In this document: piece after piece, positions 48,487-58,144 of the stretch | Layout: each line of letters begins with the position of its first letter | Position numbering within the stretch: the first letter of the stretch is position 1 | Virus record (IMG/VR): IMGVR_UViG_3300028883_000032 | Coordinates: 124,001 to 188,000 of that record | DNA: 64,000 nt | From: a virus | Strand: one strand, 5' to 3' | Made by a program: the position numbers and the translations under genes | Notes under the pieces: model-generated | The model's database searches: none | Seen by the model: the letters and a program-made list of their open reading frames with translations, nothing else | Told to the model about the DNA's origin: nothing

Positions 48487-49294
48487 ATTTTAAAGATCCC
48501 TGTATTTGGTTATCCATATAAGCAATTAGCGACGACATCTCTTGAGATAATTTTGTTGGCGTATTATAAATACGTCTTCCAGAGATAGCTACGCCCCCGT
48601 TGTATTTATAGATCAGAAAATTGTAGTATCTCATTTTTTCTCCTTCTGCCGATTCCTTTAAACTTATAGGGAAGTTTGTTAACTCCCTTGATTTCCCCGT
48701 TAATAAAACTTGGGGTAAAAATTCAAGTAGGTTTTCTATTAAACTGTGCGTACATAGCGAATTTACTACATTCCATTCTCTGTTTTTAACGGAAACACGT
48801 GGCTTATCATCTACAAACTCTATAACCCCAAAAAGGTCTTCCATGTTTTCTACTATGCTGTGTAATTTTTTGTTAGCATTTATTAATTCTTGTTCAGTTA
48901 ATTTCTGTTCTGTTATGTCTTTAGAAATTACTACAAATAGACGCTCACCTCTTAAAACAGTAGGATACGCCGACATATTAAATACCTTATCACCATTTTT
49001 ACTATGATACTTATACTCTAAATTTTTAATTGGTTGACCTGTCTTTGACAGATTTTTTAAAGCTTGTTTTACTTTTGGGACGTCTTCCTCAAATACATGA
49101 TCAAACGGGTTGATGTCATCGGAGTACCCTAGAATATTATGCAACGCTGGGTTACCCCATATGGTTTCCCCATTATTGTTACAAAAACTAACCAAGTCCG
49201 TAGAGTGTTCAAACAATATTTTAAAGTTATTGTTTATCTCTTCTGCAACATCTTCAAATTTTCTTACTTGTTGGGTTTCAAGCTCTTCTGCCAT
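48473..49294 (-). CDS. PAS-domain protein
   Basis: The ATG at 49294 gives 273 residues. Residues ~24-130 form a PAS/PAC sensor domain (FEHSTDLVSFCNNNGETIWGNPA, split with LHNILGYS; Y....KNGDKVFNMSAYP; RLFVVISKDITEQ), followed by a coiled coil and a ~100-residue domain with no kinase, cyclase or HTH motif. PAS domains bind ligands or chromophores and mediate sensing or dimerisation. This is an unexpected domain in a phage late operon. A promoter lies upstream at 49323-49351. Confidence 0.75.
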   Translation of the reverse strand: MAEELETQQVRKFEDVAEEINNNFKILFEHSTDLVSFCNNNGETIWGNPALHNILGYSDDINPFDHVFEEDVPKVKQALKNLSKTGQPIKNLEYKYHSKNGDKVFNMSAYPTVLRGERLFVVISKDITEQKLTEQELINANKKLHSIVENMEDLFGVIEFVDDKPRVSVKNREWNVVNSLCTHSLIENLLEFLPQVLLTGKSRELTNFPISLKESAEGEKMRYYNFLIYKYNGGVAISGRRIYNTPTKLSQEMSSLIAYMDNQIQGSLKYGGC

Positions 49295-49322
49295 CTTAAA
49301 ATTCTCGCACTGTTTATAATAT

Positions 49323-49351
49323 ATAATACACAATTTTAGTGTAAAAATCAA
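49323..49351 (-). promoter_or_regulatory. Promoter for the PAS/lysis gene group
   Basis: Minus strand TTGATT (49346-49351), 17 bases ending TTGTG, TATTAT (49323-49328). It would drive the PAS, lysis, carrier-like and portal genes independently of the fibre genes. Confidence 0.6.
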
Positions 49352-49354
49352 ATA

Positions 49355-51337
49355 TTATTTTGCTAAATACGCTATATACTGTGTCCCACTTCCTCGACCA
49401 TGTGTTATCCACATCCTGTCTCCATCAAATGACATAGGTACCGTGTATCCTGGGGCAACTGTTCCAGCATACTTTGGGATATCGTAGCTATCTGCACATT
49501 CCAGAGTCCTAGGATTCACCACAAAAATTTTGTAAGCATCATACGTTGTTGGCCCACCAACTGCATGCGCATAAACCCACAGATTTATACCGTCAAATCC
49601 TATATTTAACGGTTCGTAGGGAGTTGAGAGGCTCCCCAAATCTATGTATGAGTTAGAGAGTTTTTCTGCCACAGCCCCACCCACTAAATTACCTACAAAT
49701 CTTCTTATATAATAACACGTTCCGGCCGCAGAGTCTTCGGTTATGCTCCAAATATACTGTCCATCAAACACACACGGCGGAGGAATTAAAAATACCTCTG
49801 TTAAGTATGGCCCAACAAATGTTCCTGTAGACGTTTTTAAATGAAAAACTGATTTACCGGCTCCCTCCGCAACTAACACCCATACAATTTGATTTCCAAC
49901 ATAAACTAGTTTTGTTATACTTGTAACAAGGGCATCAAAAGCGCTTGCAACTATACTACCGTCAGTAATGTCAAACGTAGTGACTTCTCGCCTAGTTTGA
50001 TCGTCGTTGTGCCATATTACGTACACATATTGGTCTTCCATATTAAATTGGATCAACCTACCACCACCTACAGAGGCCCCCCCGCCCAAATCTATAGCTG
50101 AAAAATCGTCCCCACCGTATGTAGTGTCAAACTCCTGATTAAATGTGAGAGAACCATCTGTGATATCAAAATCTTTAATACTGTCCATATCCAATACATA
50201 CAAATGCTTTGTATTATCGGAAGTATTTATTCCATAACACAAGGAGTGAGGCCCGTTTAAAGCCCCTGCTCCATCTGGAGTGTAGTCGGTTTCAGATATT
50301 TCTCCAGTGACCCCATTTCTAGAAAATCTAACTATTTGGTCTGTATCAAAGGCTACTCCCCAAATATACCCGTTACCATATCGTATTTCTTTTACCTCGT
50401 CACTTGCGGTTATAGCTGTGTAATCAGTTCCAAGTCCCAATCTTGATGTGGATCCGTATAACTCTACTGCCATTTCTGGAACTAATATAGACTTGTCGTC
50501 TCTGTTTTCTATTAATTTGCCGTATCTATTGAATATTTGTGAAGACGTATCTTCGTCTAATAAAACAGTTGATTTGACCCCTGTTCTGCTTCCAAGAGAA
50601 CCTACTCCAATAGTTGTCATGTCTGTTTTTAACGAGTCCAAGTCCAAGAAATCGTCTTCATGGGGATTTGTTTGTGTAGTTAATGTTAAAACAGTCGAAG
50701 CCCCCCGATTAGAACCATCAGGAGCAATACCTACTAGTCTAAAATCGTATTCTGTGTCAAATTCAACAGGAGTTACCAATGTGTTGGTCTGTAATTTATC
50801 GTATATAGTTTCAAAAGTTGACCACGTTTCAGATGTTTTAAGTTTATATTGCACTCTTACAATTGTAACGTCTCCAGTTGGACTGGGAGACCAGGTAATT
50901 CTCACAGCAGGAGTTTCACCGTCTAACTCATCCTCCACACTTAACAATCTTGGCGGCGAGGGACGCAAATATTGAGAAACAACATTAAACAAATCAGGAT
51001 TACCAATACTTATATTATACTGGTTGTTTCCTACCCACTTAATGTTTTTATAAATAACAGAATAAATGCTATCCCTTAATCCTGTTACTGCGTATTGACC
51101 ATTTTCCCCAACTGTGAAGGACCTGACGACTTGGCCAGACGCCTTTCCCGTAATACGGTTATAAACTCGCCTTAAATTGTCAACAAGAGAGGCTTGAGCA
51201 CCAGGAACTAACCCAGTAAACACATGTGAGTGAGTTTGAACTGGGTTAGTTGGGTTTAGTTTATTCGCAGCATCTGCCTGTACAACATGGTGGTCAGACC
51301 CCATTAAGGGATCTATTCCGCTAGGTGTAGTTGCCAT
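49355..51337 (-). CDS. Tail fibre with fibronectin III domain and propeller-like repeats
   Basis: A 660-residue structural protein. Residues ~125-225 form a fibronectin type III domain (PPRLLSVEDE, RITWSPSPTGDVTIVRVQYK, FDTEYDFRLVGIAPDG). The C-terminal ~400 residues contain repeated IWGVAFDTDQIVRF-like units with W-G and Y-V-L-D elements, like a beta-propeller that could bind receptor. Probably a receptor-binding tail fibre; coupled closely with the preceding fibre gene. Confidence 0.7.
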   Translation of the reverse strand: MATTPSGIDPLMGSDHHVVQADAANKLNPTNPVQTHSHVFTGLVPGAQASLVDNLRRVYNRITGKASGQVVRSFTVGENGQYAVTGLRDSIYSVIYKNIKWVGNNQYNISIGNPDLFNVVSQYLRPSPPRLLSVEDELDGETPAVRITWSPSPTGDVTIVRVQYKLKTSETWSTFETIYDKLQTNTLVTPVEFDTEYDFRLVGIAPDGSNRGASTVLTLTTQTNPHEDDFLDLDSLKTDMTTIGVGSLGSRTGVKSTVLLDEDTSSQIFNRYGKLIENRDDKSILVPEMAVELYGSTSRLGLGTDYTAITASDEVKEIRYGNGYIWGVAFDTDQIVRFSRNGVTGEISETDYTPDGAGALNGPHSLCYGINTSDNTKHLYVLDMDSIKDFDITDGSLTFNQEFDTTYGGDDFSAIDLGGGASVGGGRLIQFNMEDQYVYVIWHNDDQTRREVTTFDITDGSIVASAFDALVTSITKLVYVGNQIVWVLVAEGAGKSVFHLKTSTGTFVGPYLTEVFLIPPPCVFDGQYIWSITEDSAAGTCYYIRRFVGNLVGGAVAEKLSNSYIDLGSLSTPYEPLNIGFDGINLWVYAHAVGGPTTYDAYKIFVVNPRTLECADSYDIPKYAGTVAPGYTVPMSFDGDRMWITHGRGSGTQYIAYLAK

Positions 51338-51340
51338 AAT

Positions 51341-53473
51341 TTATAATGATGTGATTGCATCGTTAAGTGAACGAATATTATCAACAGTTGGTAGAGATGC
51401 AATTTGTTGTGATACATCCGATACTGCTTTGCTGACTTCTGTTTTCAAAGCTGTTAATTCTGCTACTTTTGCAGTTCGTAAAACAACGGCTTCGGCATCT
51501 TTTAGATTTCTTAGCGTATTACCAGAAACATTATCAACAAGCGTGTTTGTAACTATTTTAAACCCATTACTCCAAGGGCCCGCTACTCCAAGTTCGGATA
51601 TGGCTTGGACAAAAACGATATAAACTTGATCTATATTTACATCTATCCACTGTGTTGTAGAACTTGTTGTACTTTGAAGCTCGGTGCGGTAGATAATAAT
51701 TGTATCACCGGTCTGTATATCCGATACTGACATAACCAATTCTAAAGTAGTAGAATCAACCACACTGGCTACAATATTTTTTTGAATTAGAGTGCCCGAT
51801 CTATCAACTTGGACGTAATCCCCCACTCTGGCAATGGAACTAATTACAGTATCCACTACTAAATATTTTGTTGAAGCCGTAACCGAGCTAACAGTGATGG
51901 TGGTTCCTTCATGCTGAAGCACCTTCTTTTTTTGAGCCTTTTCTGTTGTAAAGTTATCAGTACGCAATACTGTACTGACCTCGTCATCTAAAAATGTAGC
52001 TGGCTCCTTTGTGCTTGGATCCACCTCTGTGGCTGAACCAACTAATTTACAAATTTTTACATTATAATATTCAATTTTCTCATTATCTATTAAAGTGGGT
52101 TGTCCCCAAGTAATTTTTACCCTGTATCGGGGTTTAGCGAGGTCGGGTTGTTCTTGTAAAAGTTCACTATTAGCAGTTATATCCGCAGCAAGTGCATCAA
52201 GGTCACTTCTTGCATTACTGGCTTCAGTTACTTTACTGTCCGCTTGTGTATCAACGTGAGTAATAATGTCCTCTATACTATCTTCGAGCATGTATAACCC
52301 ACAAGCCTCCGCAGTAGCCCAACCCGCATCCACAATAGTTTGTGCAAATCCAGAAATTGATAACTGGTCAGGCCCATATAAACTTGTCTGATCAGTCCAT
52401 AGCTGATAACCACTAACTGATCCAGTATTTGCTGATCTCCAAGCTAATTGGTAGTTTCTTAGTCTGCGTAATTGTGTATTAGCTGTTGTTGCTTTTGTAA
52501 GATCAAATTCTTTGATTCTATGAGACGTAACTTTGTCTTGTAGAGATCTGGTAATTGTATCATCTTGCTGGACTTGATACAAGTGTCCTGAAATAGAGCT
52601 TACTTGGTTTGGCTCAGAGGGTACCTTAGTAGTGGTTATCCATCTATCACCTTCTCCATCAGAATAGTTTAAAATACCATGATTCAAGCAAAGGTTAAGA
52701 GCTGAAGCGGAAGCTTCTACATCTGAAGGATTAAAAGTATCTGTGGAATGGCTGTGTCTGTTGTCGTGTGCAAAGACCAGTCCTGATAAAGAAATATCGT
52801 AATCCGAGTCTAGTTGTCCTGCAAATGTAACAGAGTGGGCTTCTAGGCTATCGTTAATAACCAGCCCATTCATGGTTAAAGTACCGGATACGGTAGTGTC
52901 TCTATCTGTTCTAACCACATCGTCTTCGTAATACAAGGCTTCGTTCCAACGCAATAGATTTGTATCGCGTAAATCAGTAGTAACATCCATGGTGGTGCCA
53001 CTTACTGTAAATTCAGCTAGGGCCAATCCAGATATTCCCGGATCAACAGTAGTAAAATCATAATAGTCTTCTGATCTAATCGGAGTACGAGCAGAGTCTT
53101 CTCCGTACTGTATGCCAGCCACTTTTTCCGTATATTCAGTATATATGGCTCTCGGCTTTATATATAAAGTATATGAGCCATTCGTAGTTAATGTGGCAGT
53201 TTTACCGGGAGCATAAACTGTGAGTTGGTGTCCTGAAGGTGTAATAGCCGATCCGGGGTTAATGAAAAGCTCATTATTCCCATCACCAACCTCTACCTTT
53301 AAAGCAGTCTCTGTGGCCGGAATAGAACCATTTCTATATTCTGCAACTACACCAAATTCCTTGAAAAGTTTTTGGTATAGTCTTTTAAACTCACTATGAA
53401 TATTATCTTGCAGATCAGAAATATTATCTGGCATGTTTTGTTTTGTACCGGTAGCTAAAATTATTCGGTCCAT
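51341..53473 (-). CDS. Large tail fibre/baseplate protein
   Basis: A 710-residue fibre-like protein. The first 60 residues are helical (ISDLQDNIHSEFKRLYQKLFK), then come beta-rich repeated strands (TLTTNGSYTLYIKPRA, TVSGTLTMNGLVIND) typical of fibres, a fibronectin-like section (~480-640, KPRYRVKITWGQPTL, WIDVNIDQVYIVFVQAISE) and a C-terminal coiled coil. Three bases separate it from the next gene. Confidence 0.65.
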   Translation of the reverse strand: MDRIILATGTKQNMPDNISDLQDNIHSEFKRLYQKLFKEFGVVAEYRNGSIPATETALKVEVGDGNNELFINPGSAITPSGHQLTVYAPGKTATLTTNGSYTLYIKPRAIYTEYTEKVAGIQYGEDSARTPIRSEDYYDFTTVDPGISGLALAEFTVSGTTMDVTTDLRDTNLLRWNEALYYEDDVVRTDRDTTVSGTLTMNGLVINDSLEAHSVTFAGQLDSDYDISLSGLVFAHDNRHSHSTDTFNPSDVEASASALNLCLNHGILNYSDGEGDRWITTTKVPSEPNQVSSISGHLYQVQQDDTITRSLQDKVTSHRIKEFDLTKATTANTQLRRLRNYQLAWRSANTGSVSGYQLWTDQTSLYGPDQLSISGFAQTIVDAGWATAEACGLYMLEDSIEDIITHVDTQADSKVTEASNARSDLDALAADITANSELLQEQPDLAKPRYRVKITWGQPTLIDNEKIEYYNVKICKLVGSATEVDPSTKEPATFLDDEVSTVLRTDNFTTEKAQKKKVLQHEGTTITVSSVTASTKYLVVDTVISSIARVGDYVQVDRSGTLIQKNIVASVVDSTTLELVMSVSDIQTGDTIIIYRTELQSTTSSTTQWIDVNIDQVYIVFVQAISELGVAGPWSNGFKIVTNTLVDNVSGNTLRNLKDAEAVVLRTAKVAELTALKTEVSKAVSDVSQQIASLPTVDNIRSLNDAITSL

Positions 53474-53476
53474 TTT

Positions 53477-54613
53477 TTATACCCCTACGGTTTTCATAAA
53501 TAAATGTTTTCCTACAAACCTATCTATTGATTCGTCGTATAAAGTCGAATCATATCCAAACACCCCAGATATGGAAGTGGGTTCTGTAAATACTACGGTG
53601 TTTAATGTGTTCACTCCATATCCGTCGTCGTTTTCGATTATTAATCCACTATTACTAGTGTAATCATGAAGTTGCCAATTGTCAACAATTACTTCATATT
53701 GTTCTATTGTCCCTGAAGAACAGGCCTCCAGTACCCCATTTCCCGATTCAAAATACATAGTTTGGGAGCCGATGGTAATTTGGTCATGTGGCGTACCGGA
53801 CAACTTTGTAAGAGTACCAGAATTATAAGAGAAAGGGTAACCCTTTGCAATACCAATAGCATTTCTCACTGCCTTTAATGTTGGTTTTTGCTTTGACCAG
53901 TAATGTAAAGCCTTTATGATTTCTAGATAATGGTTGGCTCTATCCACATAACCATCGTAACCAGAAGTTGTTGTCCAAGTGTCATAGTTGGCATCTTTAA
54001 ACATTTTTGTTGTCATGCCAACTCTAGCTCCCCACAAGGAAAATAGTACAGGGTTTATTGATTCGGTTTTCCCTATATAGATCTGAGTTCTGTATAGGTT
54101 GGGGTAATCCAAACTTAAAGTAAATGGGTTGGTTGAATTTAAAAATAAAAGCGTATTTAAGTCGTGTATTATGTAATCTACACCTTCCATTAAATCTTCT
54201 TCAACCCATTCATTACTTGCATCTTGCCAATATATATTTTTAACGTCAGTAACTCTTAATATATAAGCATTTAGCGGGAACCCGATAAATCCAGAGCCAT
54301 CTGTAGCGGTGTATCCCGATACAGAAGAGTCATCAACCGTGTTGCAGTTTATCAAACTTCCATACATATCGTCGTCTGTGGTGGCATAGATAACATCATA
54401 AAAGTCGTGCCTTGAATCCCATACAGCTTCTATGTCATTAATAAACATACTATTATGAACTTGATCTAAATTACGACTTAATTCTGTTAAAACAGATTTA
54501 TAACCATCCCACACGGCTTCAATGGCGGCTTTATCGGTAACACTAAAATTACCAAATACCGTTCTGACATTGTTCCAAAGTTCCGAAACATTACTAAATG
54601 GGAAAGAAATCAT
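53477..54613 (-). CDS. Baseplate or tail protein
   Basis: A 378-residue structural protein. Aromatic-rich N-terminus (FPFSNVSELWNNVRTVFGNFS), then alternating strands and helices, a KPTLKAVRNAIGIAKG helix pair and a beta-rich C-terminus. Position between fibre and baseplate-J genes suggests a baseplate linker to fibres. Not recognised as a family. Confidence 0.55.
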   Translation of the reverse strand: MISFPFSNVSELWNNVRTVFGNFSVTDKAAIEAVWDGYKSVLTELSRNLDQVHNSMFINDIEAVWDSRHDFYDVIYATTDDDMYGSLINCNTVDDSSVSGYTATDGSGFIGFPLNAYILRVTDVKNIYWQDASNEWVEEDLMEGVDYIIHDLNTLLFLNSTNPFTLSLDYPNLYRTQIYIGKTESINPVLFSLWGARVGMTTKMFKDANYDTWTTTSGYDGYVDRANHYLEIIKALHYWSKQKPTLKAVRNAIGIAKGYPFSYNSGTLTKLSGTPHDQITIGSQTMYFESGNGVLEACSSGTIEQYEVIVDNWQLHDYTSNSGLIIENDDGYGVNTLNTVVFTEPTSISGVFGYDSTLYDESIDRFVGKHLFMKTVGV

Positions 54614-54615
54614 AA

Positions 54616-56457
54616 TTATCCTACTTTGGTTACACCATATAATTCAGTGGTGTCTGTAAAGAAAGCTTGAAGCCCGCTTAAGCTCACTGTATCAGTAAAA
54701 GCATTGTCCTCTAATAACAAAGTGCCAGTATAGTCATAGGCAGTATATTGTAAATCCAAACTTGTCAGATTTACGTAATCTACCCCATTATTATACAGGT
54801 GGTTAATTAAATCTGAGACTTCAATTGTGTCTTCTTTTGCATTTACCCAATTTTTTATTGCCGTCTTAACTGCCTCCTCGGAAGCAGTGCCCCTATATTC
54901 CAAAGAATTGGCTGTAATAATCAGCGGAGGTCTTATTTTTAATAAGGTGTTAAGGCCGGGGTTACGGTGAGCCCTGTCAGTCAAGAAACTCTGAACTTCC
55001 GTTCCTTGGTCATAATACCTGTAAAGTACTCTAGCGGTCATTGGAGTCCAAGCATCACTAAAGTTTATTTGAAGTGAGGCTTGGGAGCTAAACGCATATT
55101 TCGAATCAGACACACTTACGGTATAATCTGTGCCCCGTGTTAACTCGGCCCCAGTGGCGGCGGAACTAACTGAGATAATGTCCATAACTGGTAATGAAAA
55201 GCCGTTAGCCGAACTAACATTAACTGTACCAGAAGAATTTGGTACATCTATTGTAGCTTGTAATATCCTACTGGGGGCATTAACATATATATCGGACATT
55301 CCACCAATGTGTATTCCGTCCGTTTGTACATTGTCAATTTCAACATAATGGGTGTTAATTGTGCTTGAAGAGGTTGCTTCGGTAGGAACAGCAACCAAAG
55401 TAACATAGTTGTCACCATCAATGTATTCAGTTAGCTCATCGTAAGATGCTGTTATTTCTTGTTGTGAAGATGGGGAAGAAGAGGAAGCGGTATTCGATCC
55501 AACTAATTCCCAATTTCCGTCGGTGTTGTTCCATATAAATAGTTTTGCTCCCGTCCCGGACGTAACCCCATTATCGTAGGTTCCCCATCCGCGCCAATAT
55601 ACATGAAAAGGATCCCCAGCCGTAAACTTCGACGGGTCTGCATCTAGTTTCATTAAGGAAGACGGGTAGTCATTACCTAGTGAAGCCACCACTAAATCAT
55701 TATAATACCAACGACTATTTTTAGTACCTAAAACAGATATTCCAAAGTTTTCTCCTGACGCATTGGGGGAGTACAATGGGTCTGATGAGCTCTTCTTCAA
55801 TACATACCCATATTGATTATCGGGCGATCCCGTAACAGAATCTGCATCATAAGGAAGATCTACAGCTTGTGAGTAATTGGCACTATCGTCAAGTATCCAT
55901 ACCGTTACCTGGTAATTGGTGGTAATTTCTATAATAAATTTATACCAAGTGTTTATTTCTATTATTCTGCGGCCAAATGTTAAATTATTATCACCGCCAA
56001 TATAATTATTGATTCCGCCGTCCGCTAAAATTAAGTTTTCGCTGTTAATGAAAGTATCTGTACTTAAAAAACTATTATCCACAATAGCTAAGTTGTAATT
56101 TAACACGGCAGCTCCCTCTTGACTAGTGGAGCCATTAATGGTAATATCTTCAGACGTATCTACTGCATCATACGAACTTGTCCCGAAAGTACTTTTTCTC
56201 CAAGCAAGTCCAAGCCCTTCTGGTCCAAAAACTTCTGAACTTTGTCTTCCGACCGTAATATAACTCATTACTCCGTTATCTGTACTATCATCCGTGTAAA
56301 ATCTTCCACGTATTTGGATGTTACTCTTTCTTGCGATTGCTCGGTGAAATACAGGATAGTAATTTCCGGCGTTGTCGATATTAATAGTCTGTTGTATAGA
56401 CGATAATAGAGTAGTAACGCTTCGACTATCTGAAGCTGACATAATTGTAGAAGGCAT
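54616..56457 (-). CDS. Large baseplate/fibre protein with LamG-like region
   Basis: A 613-residue beta-rich protein. Residues ~35-230 look like a concanavalin/LamG-like jelly roll (IQIRGRFYTDD, WYKFIIEITTNYQVTVWIL), the middle is beta-sandwich and the C-terminal ~130 residues resemble baseplate J-type alpha/beta (NTLLKIRPPLIITANSLEY, AVKTAIKNWVNAKEDTIEV). May connect the baseplate to a fibre. Confidence 0.6.
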   Translation of the reverse strand: MPSTIMSASDSRSVTTLLSSIQQTINIDNAGNYYPVFHRAIARKSNIQIRGRFYTDDSTDNGVMSYITVGRQSSEVFGPEGLGLAWRKSTFGTSSYDAVDTSEDITINGSTSQEGAAVLNYNLAIVDNSFLSTDTFINSENLILADGGINNYIGGDNNLTFGRRIIEINTWYKFIIEITTNYQVTVWILDDSANYSQAVDLPYDADSVTGSPDNQYGYVLKKSSSDPLYSPNASGENFGISVLGTKNSRWYYNDLVVASLGNDYPSSLMKLDADPSKFTAGDPFHVYWRGWGTYDNGVTSGTGAKLFIWNNTDGNWELVGSNTASSSSPSSQQEITASYDELTEYIDGDNYVTLVAVPTEATSSSTINTHYVEIDNVQTDGIHIGGMSDIYVNAPSRILQATIDVPNSSGTVNVSSANGFSLPVMDIISVSSAATGAELTRGTDYTVSVSDSKYAFSSQASLQINFSDAWTPMTARVLYRYYDQGTEVQSFLTDRAHRNPGLNTLLKIRPPLIITANSLEYRGTASEEAVKTAIKNWVNAKEDTIEVSDLINHLYNNGVDYVNLTSLDLQYTAYDYTGTLLLEDNAFTDTVSLSGLQAFFTDTTELYGVTKVG

Positions 56458-56468
56458 ATTTAATATCC

Positions 56469-57725
56469 TTAAGTTACAGTAGAATTTACTGGTGGCAGAC
56501 CAGCTATTTGGGTAACCATACTCATAATTTGATTAGCGTCTCCTAAAGTAATTATGATTGGCTCGTCCGCTTTAATTATAGCTCCTGTGGAACTTCGCAC
56601 CTGCCTACCTAGGCGAACTTCTCCGTCCAATACCTCAATTTCATTTGGGTGCTTTAGTTCACCGGAATCGGTGTTACTATCACTGTAGCTCCAAATGACA
56701 CTGGTAGATGCTCCTGCAAAACTTTCATTTAACAAGTGCTCGATTCCGACTGTTTGGTAATAGGCATCATTGTTTTTCCAAACGGATCTATACCACGCAT
56801 CACTCCATTCAATACTCCAGCTTGAAGGATCAGGTAAATCCGTAGCGACTAAACCGCTTCCAGTTGGAACTAAAATACTCAATAAACTCCAATAGCCTAT
56901 GCTTCTATTTGCTGGCGGATCTATATACCCAGAAACAGCACCAAAAAAATCAGAAGTAGAAAAAGTTGTTGGTAGCATGTTTAGATTTTCAGAACTACCC
57001 GATACAGTATATGCAACATCTCTTGTCATTTCTTCATCTCCGACCCCCTTCACCACAACATCAGTTAGGGTTGGAAAATTTCGCATTAAAGATGCACGTA
57101 TACCATCTGATGAGGAGATGCTCTCGTTTATACCTGTTGTTAAAATTTTAGATTTAAGCTGGGTATTTGTATCTCTTGTGGTCCCTCCGGTTATACTAAC
57201 TGGATTATCAACCAGAATATAACCAGTTTTTAACCCCTTTACAATTTTTATTGTGCCCGGGTTAGTTTCTCCCGAAGAACCATAAGATTCAGCTGTAATT
57301 GGAATAGATCCAGTAGAATATAAAGGATATCTTTCAATATTCTGACGCATCTGTTCTTCAGTTATACTGAAGGTTCTAGTGGGATGATACTTCTTACCAT
57401 CTTCAGTTTCAAATGTTATATCTGTAGTGAATATTTCGGTTCGCGGAGATTGGTAGTATACATACACGTTACCGGTGGCCTTGCTCCCAACCGTACGATC
57501 AACGTAAAAGTTAGCGGAAAATTTATCCATGGCAGATTCAGATATCGCATTTTCATCTTCCATGGTCATCTCACGCATTTTTTGCTCGTGATCTTCTTCA
57601 TATGGTGCCAGTATTGTGCTTAATGGACTGACTTGAAGATCTATCAGAGGGGATGACTCGGTAACACTTATAGTGCTATCGTGTTCTTTTAGCTTCTTTT
57701 TTACATACTGTACTATATTGTTCAT
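56469..57725 (-). CDS. Baseplate wedge protein, J/gp6-like
   Basis: A 418-residue protein with the baseplate J pattern: N-terminal helix region, KATGNVYVYYQSPR, ETNPGTIKIVKGLKTGY, SITGGTTRDTNTQLKSKI (J-type GG.D.E motif) and MRNFPTLTDVVVKGVGDEEM. This class makes the wedge ring of contractile-tail baseplates, supporting a myovirus morphology. Confidence 0.75.
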   Translation of the reverse strand: MNNIVQYVKKKLKEHDSTISVTESSPLIDLQVSPLSTILAPYEEDHEQKMREMTMEDENAISESAMDKFSANFYVDRTVGSKATGNVYVYYQSPRTEIFTTDITFETEDGKKYHPTRTFSITEEQMRQNIERYPLYSTGSIPITAESYGSSGETNPGTIKIVKGLKTGYILVDNPVSITGGTTRDTNTQLKSKILTTGINESISSSDGIRASLMRNFPTLTDVVVKGVGDEEMTRDVAYTVSGSSENLNMLPTTFSTSDFFGAVSGYIDPPANRSIGYWSLLSILVPTGSGLVATDLPDPSSWSIEWSDAWYRSVWKNNDAYYQTVGIEHLLNESFAGASTSVIWSYSDSNTDSGELKHPNEIEVLDGEVRLGRQVRSSTGAIIKADEPIIITLGDANQIMSMVTQIAGLPPVNSTVT

Positions 57726-58141
57726 AGCTTAATAACCTCAACCTTATTTGCCTCTGTTAAGACAGCTAAAATAACTTCCCAAGCTAAATTATTAGGATCG
57801 TGTCTAATGTTCACTATTTCAATTCTTCTTAATTTTTCTTCGGGATCTATGTTTTGAGTTTTTTGTTCACGCAATATTTGCTCTTCAACTTCGTCTATTG
57901 CTAAAGCTATTTCCACACGAAATATCTCTTCTTGGTCCGGCGTGTACGCTAAACCAACCATATCGCCAACCCTATTGCCGGTGGAAGGGAAATCTTTATT
58001 AGAGCCTTTAGCACTTAATAGGTTTAGATACAATTTTTGTAATAAACTTATTTTATTATTTGACCTTTTTTGACCCTTTTGGTAGTCAAGGGTTACCTTT
58101 TTAGTAACCGGGTCAATGCTGATAATGTCAATATCTTTCAT
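57722..58141 (-). CDS. Baseplate wedge protein, gp25/W-like
   Basis: A 139-residue protein overlapping the J-like gene by four bases. It has a small size and the central LNLLSAKGSNKDFPSTGNRVGDMVG and C-terminal IVNIRHDPNNLAWEVILAVL segments of gp25-like wedge initiators, and sits beside the J-like gene as W/gp25 genes do. Recognition by context and size; moderate certainty. Confidence 0.6.
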   Translation of the reverse strand: MKDIDIISIDPVTKKVTLDYQKGQKRSNNKISLLQKLYLNLLSAKGSNKDFPSTGNRVGDMVGLAYTPDQEEIFRVEIALAIDEVEEQILREQKTQNIDPEEKLRRIEIVNIRHDPNNLAWEVILAVLTEANKVEVIKL

Positions 58142-58144
58142 TAT

